From assembly GCF_000166415.1 (NCBI RefSeq), contig NC_014654.1, forward strand, positions 744,001 through 808,000: a DNA stretch of 64,000 nucleotides, written 5' to 3'. The DNA is from Halanaerobium hydrogeniformans (GTDB lineage: Bacteria > Bacillota > Halanaerobiia > Halanaerobiales > Halanaerobiaceae). A program made the translations under genes and the position numbers. Below the pieces are notes generated by a model that was not told the DNA's origin, did not search any database, and saw nothing but the letters and a program-made list of their open reading frames with translations. Shown here piece after piece: positions 59,199 to 64,000 of this stretch (positions are counted from its first letter, which is position 1; every line of letters begins with the position of its first letter).

Positions 59199-60293
59199 AT
59201 GCAGAAGAAATGGCCTGATTTTCGTTTTACAGCAGAAGAGACTGCAGGAGCTGTTGGAGATTTTGGGACCCTTTTTCCAATTATTATGGCTGTGGCAGTA
59301 ATAAGTGGGATGGAATTAGGTCCCATACTTTTATTTATGGGTATCGCCTACATAATAACCGGTTTATATTATAAGCTGCCGATGCCTGTAGAACCAATGA
59401 AATCTATCGGTGCTGTAGCTATAGCCGGTGGATTGAGTCAGGCTGAGATCGTTAGTGCAGCAATGATGATGGGGATAATCTTACTTATTTTAAGCTATAC
59501 AGGCTGGATGTCCAGATTTAAATCTGAAATACCTGAGTGGTTGATAAGAGGTATTCAGCTGGGATTAAGCTTTATTTTATTGGAACAGGCCGTAGTCTTT
59601 ATAGTGGGCGATCTTTACCTTGGTTTAATCGCTACTGCAGTGATCATTGCCTTTATTTTTCTACCCTTTAAAGATATATCTTCTCTGCTTGTTTTAGCTT
59701 TAGGTTTGCTAATCGGTTTTATGGAGTTGGGCTATATTCCAATTCATATTGCTGATCTACCTCAATTATATATTCCACCAGCAGAAGCATGGCTGCCCGG
59801 ACTTTTGCGGGGAGTCTTTCCACAACTGCCTTTAACTATTGCCAATGCAGTTTTGGCAACTTCGTTGATCATCGATGACCTTTTTGCTAAAAAAGTACCT
59901 GAAGAAAAGCTGCTTAAAACTATGGGTTTTTACTGTCTTTTTTTCAGTCCATTTGGTGCTTTTCCGATGTGTCATGGTTCAGGCGGACTGGCTGCTCAGT
60001 ACCGCTTTGGAGCCAGAACCGGAGGCTCAAATATAATTTCTGGGGTTATTATCTTAATAATGGGTCTGTTTTTTGCCTCACCTCAGCTTTTAGAGTTTTT
60101 TCCCTATGGAGTTTTAGGAGCTCTGCTCGTTTTTTCTGCTTTGCAGATGCTTAAATCAGGTAAAGAGAGCAATAGACCACTTCTAAGCCTCAGCACAGCT
60201 GTAATCGCATTTTTTGCTGATATAGGTATAGCATTTCTAGTTATGTTAGCCTTTATAATTTTAAGTAGATTTTTCAGGCAGCAGGCAGAGTGA
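59199..60293 (+). CDS. MOT1-like molybdate/sulfate transporter
   Basis: Membrane protein of about 364 residues with 10 to 11 helices in the SulP-related MOT1 family. Conserved motifs are LPMPVEPMKSIGAVAIAGG and PMCHGSGGLAAQYRFGARTG, the two MOT1 hallmarks. FTAEETAGAVGDFGTLFP opens the protein. Molybdate is the best-known substrate; sulfate or tungstate is possible. ATG 59199 is used because AGGTG lies 7 bases upstream; GTG 59190 is too close. Own promoter, ends at a terminator. Confidence 0.85.
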   Translation: MQKKWPDFRFTAEETAGAVGDFGTLFPIIMAVAVISGMELGPILLFMGIAYIITGLYYKLPMPVEPMKSIGAVAIAGGLSQAEIVSAAMMMGIILLILSYTGWMSRFKSEIPEWLIRGIQLGLSFILLEQAVVFIVGDLYLGLIATAVIIAFIFLPFKDISSLLVLALGLLIGFMELGYIPIHIADLPQLYIPPAEAWLPGLLRGVFPQLPLTIANAVLATSLIIDDLFAKKVPEEKLLKTMGFYCLFFSPFGAFPMCHGSGGLAAQYRFGARTGGSNIISGVIILIMGLFFASPQLLEFFPYGVLGALLVFSALQMLKSGKESNRPLLSLSTAVIAFFADIGIAFLVMLAFIILSRFFRQQAE

Positions 60294-60307
60294 ATTATTC
60301 TCTATCA

Positions 60308-60346
60308 AAAGCCCAACTAAACTATAGTTGCTGTTTAGTTGGGCTT
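60308..60346. terminator. Terminator between MOT1-like and TGase-like genes
   Basis: AAGCCCAACTAAAC pairs with GTTTAGTTGGGCTT, 14 bp, between convergent genes. Confidence 0.8.
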
Positions 60347-60374
60347 AATCTTTATCTTATGTCAAACATAATTT

Positions 60375-61580
60375 TTAATATGGTGGATAATCTCTGTATT
60401 CTATTGGTATATCTGAATTAAATTCATGAATTGTTATTTCTCGAGGGTCTTTAGGGTTTTGATAAATTTGTTCAAATTGATTATTTCTTATAGTATTAGC
60501 AAGATAATTTTCTCTGTATTTATTTGCTACATTTGTTTTTGTACCTATAGCTGGTAATCTTGTTTCTGATATTAGGCTCATGTGAGCAATATTTGGGTTG
60601 AAATATGTCAACATATCAATGAATGGATTGAAATCAGGATTACCATATTCATCAATATTTATTTCATGGATTACCCCTAATGAATTTCCTTCATAATAAG
60701 TTTGACCATTTTCTGGTGAAGAATAAACTTCTTGTTCCATAATATAGGGGAGGCCATCAAATACATAATATTTATTATTATGTTTTATATAATTAATTAG
60801 ATGGCCACCTCGTCTATCACCTAAAATATAACTATTGCTATACCAAATTGTCCCAACTTCATCATAATTATCTTCAAGTAAATAGGTTATTAAATTAGCC
60901 ATACCAGCACAATTAGCATGATTTTTTTCTATTGTATATTCAGCAGGAGCTGGAAACTGCCATGAGATTAAATAATTGCGATATTCTTCCATTGTCGTTT
61001 TATTTCCCGAACTAAGCTGCATATCAGATATTTGAATATATGCCAGTGCTTCGTATAAGGTTGTAATTTCATTTCTTAATTCTTCAGGCTTACCTTTAAG
61101 TGCTTTAAGTTCATCTAAAGTTTTTATCGGATAACCCAGTCTGTTTGATGGTACCCAGTGCATTTGACCTGTTTCAGGATGATAATTTGTCAAATCAACC
61201 CTATAATTTGCTTTGACCCTTAATTGTCTTGTGTTAAAATCAGCTTCATCATAATTGTTTATTATCTCTTGATTAAAATCTTGAATAATTTTTTCTGCAT
61301 TTTTATTTTGCATATCATGACTATCGAAATAATTTTCTACAAATTCTATTGTTATATTTTTTTCTTCTATCATATGTATAATCTCATTAATTAGATTATT
61401 TCTTTGAACAGTATTTAAGTTAGGTACTCTATTGATGCCCATTGTTAACTGAATTCTAAAGCTCCTGGGTATTTCTATTTCGTTTTGGCTGGCAGACACT
61501 TGCCCAAAAAACATAAAAGCAATTAAGATTGTTAGAGAAAAAACTAAAATATATTTTTGAAATAGATGTTTTTCTTTCAT
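60375..61580 (-). CDS. Secreted transglutaminase-like protein, unknown role
   Basis: 401-residue exported protein with signal peptide (ILVFSLTILIAFMFFGQVSA). A papain/transglutaminase-type triad is visible: Cys in KNHANCAGMANLITYL, His in RRGGHLINYIKHN and Asp in YYVFDGLPYI. The N-terminal 150 residues, rich in Asn/Glu helices, and the C-terminal tail match nothing I recognise. Could be a protease, peptide cross-linker or cell-wall enzyme (inference). Single gene, unlinked functionally to its neighbours. Starts at ATG after AAGGGGATG. Confidence 0.75.
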   Translation of the reverse strand: MKEKHLFQKYILVFSLTILIAFMFFGQVSASQNEIEIPRSFRIQLTMGINRVPNLNTVQRNNLINEIIHMIEEKNITIEFVENYFDSHDMQNKNAEKIIQDFNQEIINNYDEADFNTRQLRVKANYRVDLTNYHPETGQMHWVPSNRLGYPIKTLDELKALKGKPEELRNEITTLYEALAYIQISDMQLSSGNKTTMEEYRNYLISWQFPAPAEYTIEKNHANCAGMANLITYLLEDNYDEVGTIWYSNSYILGDRRGGHLINYIKHNNKYYVFDGLPYIMEQEVYSSPENGQTYYEGNSLGVIHEINIDEYGNPDFNPFIDMLTYFNPNIAHMSLISETRLPAIGTKTNVANKYRENYLANTIRNNQFEQIYQNPKDPREITIHEFNSDIPIEYRDYPPY

Positions 61581-61783
61581 ATTATCATCCCCTTTAAGAA
61601 TATATTCACGATAAAGTAAATTTTTCCTTTTTTTATTTAATTTATAAGTAAATATTTAACTTTTATGATTAATTTTGTTACAGATATCAATAAAGCTTTA
61701 GATAAGCTGAGAAAACAGGAATAATAATTAGCTTTCAAAACATTTTTTAAAGAACAAAAAAGATTTATTTTATTAGTGAAAAC

Positions 61784-61812
61784 TTGAACAAAGTCTAATT
61801 TTAGTGTATAAT
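61784..61812 (+). promoter_or_regulatory. Promoter of hydrogenase-maturation operon
   Basis: TTGAAC, 17-base spacer, TATAAT. The 430-bp gap 61581-62010 is otherwise occupied by a 200-base AT-rich stretch with nothing seen and by the leader RNA below. Confidence 0.85.
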
Positions 61813-61819
61813 TAACTCA

Positions 61820-61980
61820 AATTTAATATTTGAGCTGCCGGGTTAGTTAAATTTTACTAAGCTGTCTCCAAGGATATAATAATTAAGCACTTCCTGAATT
61901 TAAGGGGTTTAGCCTAAAAATCAGGGGAGGGGATCTTTTTATGCCTAATTTTACCCTGCCTATTTTTGGCAGGTTTTTTG
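61820..61980 (+). ncRNA. Structured leader RNA upstream of hyd maturation genes
   Basis: About 160 bases from the expected transcription start to a terminator. It has a 5' hairpin (CTCAAAT/ATTTGAG), GGGTTAG able to pair with CTAA-TTTTA-CCC, GTCTCC able to pair with GGGGAT, and a CCTGA/TCAGG hairpin. The 3' strand of the outer helix overlaps the terminator's 5' arm, the layout of an attenuating riboswitch. I match it to no known class; a free sRNA such as 6S RNA is an alternative. Confidence 0.55.
61955..61980 (+). terminator. Leader terminator of hyd operon
   Basis: CCTGCC, TATTTTT, GGCAGG followed by TTTTTT, 30 bases before the first ATG of the operon. Confidence 0.85.
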
Positions 61981-62010
61981 TTTTTAAAATATTTTTATGA
62001 GGTGAATTTA

Positions 62011-62280
62011 ATGAAAAAAAGAATTGGTGTTGTTGGTATTGTAGTAGAACAGCGAGAAAAGGTAGGGGACAGGATTAATAGTATTTTAAGCAAACATGTT
62101 GAAATTATTATTGGTAGGATGGGTATTCCTTCTGCAGAACATAATTTATCGATGATTTCTTTAATTGTAGAAGGTACTCCAGATGAGATCGGTGCTCTTA
62201 CCGGTCAATTGGGTAATCTTAAAGGTGTAAATTTAAAATCAGCCTTAACTTCTGTAGAAATAGAAGAGGAAGGAGAATAA
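62011..62280 (+). CDS. TM1266-type ACT-domain protein of hydrogenase system
   Basis: 89-residue ACT-like protein of the TM1266/iron-only hydrogenase system regulator family. RIGVVGIVVEQREKVGDRIN and VEIIIGRMGIPSAEHNLSMI are family segments. ATG 62011 has GAGGTG 7-8 bases upstream; an upstream in-frame extension lies within the terminator. Its stop adjoins the hydG ATG. A regulatory or sensing role in hydrogenase assembly is assumed in the family but not proven. Confidence 0.88.
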   Translation: MKKRIGVVGIVVEQREKVGDRINSILSKHVEIIIGRMGIPSAEHNLSMISLIVEGTPDEIGALTGQLGNLKGVNLKSALTSVEIEEEGE

Positions 62281-63732
62281 ATGAGTAAGCAGATAAATTA
62301 TTTTAAAGAGGATTTTGGTGAAGATTATAGAACAGAAGTCTGTGATTATATAACAGACGGTAAAATAGAGTCAATATTAGATTCTGCTAAAAAGCCTGAC
62401 AAAAAAGAAATTGAAAGAATTATTGCTAAAGCTTTAAAAATAAATGGAATTACCCCCCAGGAAGCAGCAGCTTTACTGCAGGTTGAAGATGAAGAGATGA
62501 TCAATCAATTTTTAAATGCAGCCAAAAAGGTCAAAGAGAAAATTTATGGTAAACGACTTGTTATCTTTGCCCCTTTATATTTTGCCAATCAATGTGTTAA
62601 TGACTGTCTTTACTGTGGTTTCAGAAAAGGGAATAAGGATATAGCAAGAAAAAAATTAAGTCAAAAAGAGATTATAAATGAAGTTGAAGCTTTAGAAAGA
62701 GAAGGCCATAAAAGGCTTTTGGTTTTAACCGGTGAGGCACCAAATACAGATTTAGACTATGTAGTTGAAAGTATTAAAACTGCCTATTCTGTAAAAACTG
62801 AAAATGGAGGAGAAATAAGAAGAATTAATGCTGAAATTGCTCCTTTAAGTACAGAGGACTTCAAAAAATTAAAAGAATCAGAGATTGGAACCTATACCTG
62901 TTTTCAGGAAACATATAATAGAAAGGCTTATGCTGAGCTTCATCCATCTGGCCCCAAAAGTAATTTTGAATGGAGGCTTTCAGTGATGGATAGGGCCCAA
63001 GAAGCCGGAATTGATGATCTCGGAATTGGAGCTTTATTTGGTCTCTATGATTATAAATTTGATGTAATCGGCCTGCTCTTACATGCAGAATATCTTGACA
63101 AAAAATATGGAGTTGGTCCCCATACTATTTCGGTTCCCCGCTTAAATCCTGCCAGTGGTAGTCCTTTAACTGAAGTTCCGTATCCGCTTTCTGATGCTGA
63201 TTTTCGCAAACTGGTAGCTGTGTTAAGACTGGCAGTTCCTTATACAGGCATGATTTTAAGCACCAGAGAAAGCACTGAAATGAGAAATGAGCTCTTTGCC
63301 CATGGTGTTTCTCAGATAAGTGCTGGTTCAAGAACAACTCCAGGTGGTTATGAAAAAAAAGAAAAAAACAAAGAAGAACTGGCCCAGTTTTCACTCCATG
63401 ATTTAAGGCCTATTGATGAGATAATTACCGGTATAGCCAAAGATGGTTATATACCTAGTTTTTGTACTGCCTGTTACAGATTAGGAAGAACAGGAAAGGA
63501 CTTTATGGATCTGGCTAAACCTGGTAAAATCCAGGAATTTTGCCGTCCTAATGCAATGTTGACCTTTAAAGAATATCTTGAAGATTATGGAACGGAAAGC
63601 AGCATCAATCATGGAACTCAGTGTATAAGTAATCTAATGGAAGAACTGAAAAAAGATAATTCTAAATTAGCAGCAAATATTGCTCAAAAACTTGAGGCGA
63701 TTGCTGATGGTGAACATGACCTTTACCTATAA
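62281..63732 (+). CDS. hydG: [FeFe]-hydrogenase maturase HydG
   Basis: Radical-SAM tyrosine lyase, 483 residues, making the CO and CN- ligands of the H-cluster. The N-terminal [4Fe-4S]/SAM site is CVNDCLYC, and the C-terminal auxiliary cluster is CTACYRLGRTGKDFMDLAKP with a third Cys 22 residues after the pair (QEFC). TYTCFQETY and HTISVPRLNPASGSPL are HydG blocks. It lies between the TM1266-type gene and hydE. HydF and the hydrogenase are not in the window. Confidence 0.96.
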   Translation: MSKQINYFKEDFGEDYRTEVCDYITDGKIESILDSAKKPDKKEIERIIAKALKINGITPQEAAALLQVEDEEMINQFLNAAKKVKEKIYGKRLVIFAPLYFANQCVNDCLYCGFRKGNKDIARKKLSQKEIINEVEALEREGHKRLLVLTGEAPNTDLDYVVESIKTAYSVKTENGGEIRRINAEIAPLSTEDFKKLKESEIGTYTCFQETYNRKAYAELHPSGPKSNFEWRLSVMDRAQEAGIDDLGIGALFGLYDYKFDVIGLLLHAEYLDKKYGVGPHTISVPRLNPASGSPLTEVPYPLSDADFRKLVAVLRLAVPYTGMILSTRESTEMRNELFAHGVSQISAGSRTTPGGYEKKEKNKEELAQFSLHDLRPIDEIITGIAKDGYIPSFCTACYRLGRTGKDFMDLAKPGKIQEFCRPNAMLTFKEYLEDYGTESSINHGTQCISNLMEELKKDNSKLAANIAQKLEAIADGEHDLYL

Positions 63733-63750
63733 TTTTAAAGAGGTGTTGTA

Positions 63751-64000
63751 ATGAAAAATAAAAAAATAAAAGAGCTGGTTGATAAAGCAGCTGCTGAAGC
63801 TAATTTAAGTAAAAAAGAAATAATATATTTATTAGAACAGGATTTTTCTAAACTTGATTATTTAATAAAAAAAGCTGATCAAAAACGCAAAGAATTATTT
63901 GGAGATGAAGTCCATTTAAGAGCTATCATAGAAATTTCTAGTTACTGCAAACAAAACTGCCATTATTGTGGGCTTCGCAAAGACAACAGTGAGTTAGAGC
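63751..64000 (+). CDS. hydE: [FeFe]-hydrogenase maturase HydE, 3' end beyond window
   Basis: First 83 codons of a radical-SAM protein. After a helical N-terminus with ELVDKAAAEANLSKKEIIYL the radical-SAM motif appears as SYCKQNCHYCGLRKDN (Cx3Cx2C). Position right after hydG (GAGGTGTTGTA site) identifies it as HydE, the maturase that with HydG and HydF builds the H-cluster. Partial because the window ends. Confidence 0.9.
   Translation, partial: MKNKKIKELVDKAAAEANLSKKEIIYLLEQDFSKLDYLIKKADQKRKELFGDEVHLRAIIEISSYCKQNCHYCGLRKDNSELE

Noticed and set aside
61820-61980. M-box, T-box, TPP, FMN or SAM riboswitch before hydG
   Set aside because: None of their conserved blocks is present, unlike the clear M-box at 21288-21444.
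61966-62280. Long form of the TM1266-type protein from 61966
   Set aside because: The extra codons lie in the terminator hairpin and T run, and ATG 62011 has a proper RBS.

Overview
The window looks like chromosome of a low-GC, strictly anaerobic, fermentative, salt-adapted Firmicute, most likely a Halanaerobium-type organism. That placement is inference. It rests on the AT-rich composition, strong AGGAGG-type ribosome binding sites, an Mrp-type multisubunit Na+/H+ antiporter, a TAXI-TRAP transporter, [FeFe]-hydrogenase maturases, iron alcohol dehydrogenases and many sugar and polyol operons. I saw no rRNA, tRNA, CRISPR array, transposase or prophage.

Layout. 1-3.0 kb (minus): a cation:proton antiporter cut by the window edge and a dynamin-like GTPase split by a one-base shift in a run of nine A. 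Both lie behind a leader that matches the fluoride (crcB) riboswitch. 3.0-4.3 kb: arsM-arsR. 4.3-10.6 kb: a sigma54/LevR-type regulator with a galactitol-type PTS, a 50-residue membrane protein and a class II sugar-phosphate aldolase. This block is bracketed by a 57-bp repeat of the arsR 3' end. 10.7-12 kb: a small Cys-rich ORF and mannose-1-phosphate guanylyltransferase. 12-18.8 kb: a SorC-regulated ribose-type ABC transporter, a TrpA-like barrel protein and an FGGY kinase, probably an uncharacterised sugar pathway. 19-25.5 kb: nitroreductase, M-box-controlled mgtE, small proteins, aldo/keto reductase, CoA-disulfide-reductase-type flavoprotein and a DeoR regulator. 25.6-41.8 kb: a large ketose, pentose-phosphate and glycerol-phosphate region holding iron ADH, racemase-like protein, rpiB, transaldolase, transketolase, GlpP, SDR, FGGY kinase, class II aldolase, a SorE-like reductase, a second DeoR, AraM and AraL-type pair, and a lone DhaK. 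42-46 kb: LtaS-like synthase, membrane glycerophosphodiesterase and butanol-type dehydrogenase. 46-51.7 kb: Mrp antiporter subunits E, F, G, B-type, C, D and a second D/A-type. 51.8-58.9 kb: M20 amidohydrolase, AlaA-type aminotransferase, nuclease and a TAXI-TRAP transporter. 59-64 kb: MOT1-type transporter, a secreted transglutaminase-like protein, and a hydrogenase-maturation operon (TM1266-type ACT protein, HydG, partial HydE) behind a structured leader with a terminator.

How it fits together. Several import, phosphorylate and cleave modules should feed triose phosphates into glycolysis, while rpiB, tal and tkt interconvert pentose phosphates. AraM/AraL, GlpP, DhaK, the LtaS-like enzyme and GDPD share a glycerol-phosphate theme. 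Dehydrogenases and hydrogenase maturation dispose of reductant, and Mrp, MgtE and the first antiporter handle ions. The best candidates for undescribed biology are the TrpA-like sugar operon, the fluoride-leader dynamin/antiporter operon, the hyd leader RNA, the paired structured repeats near 27.7 and 28.0 kb, and the LevR-PTS island.
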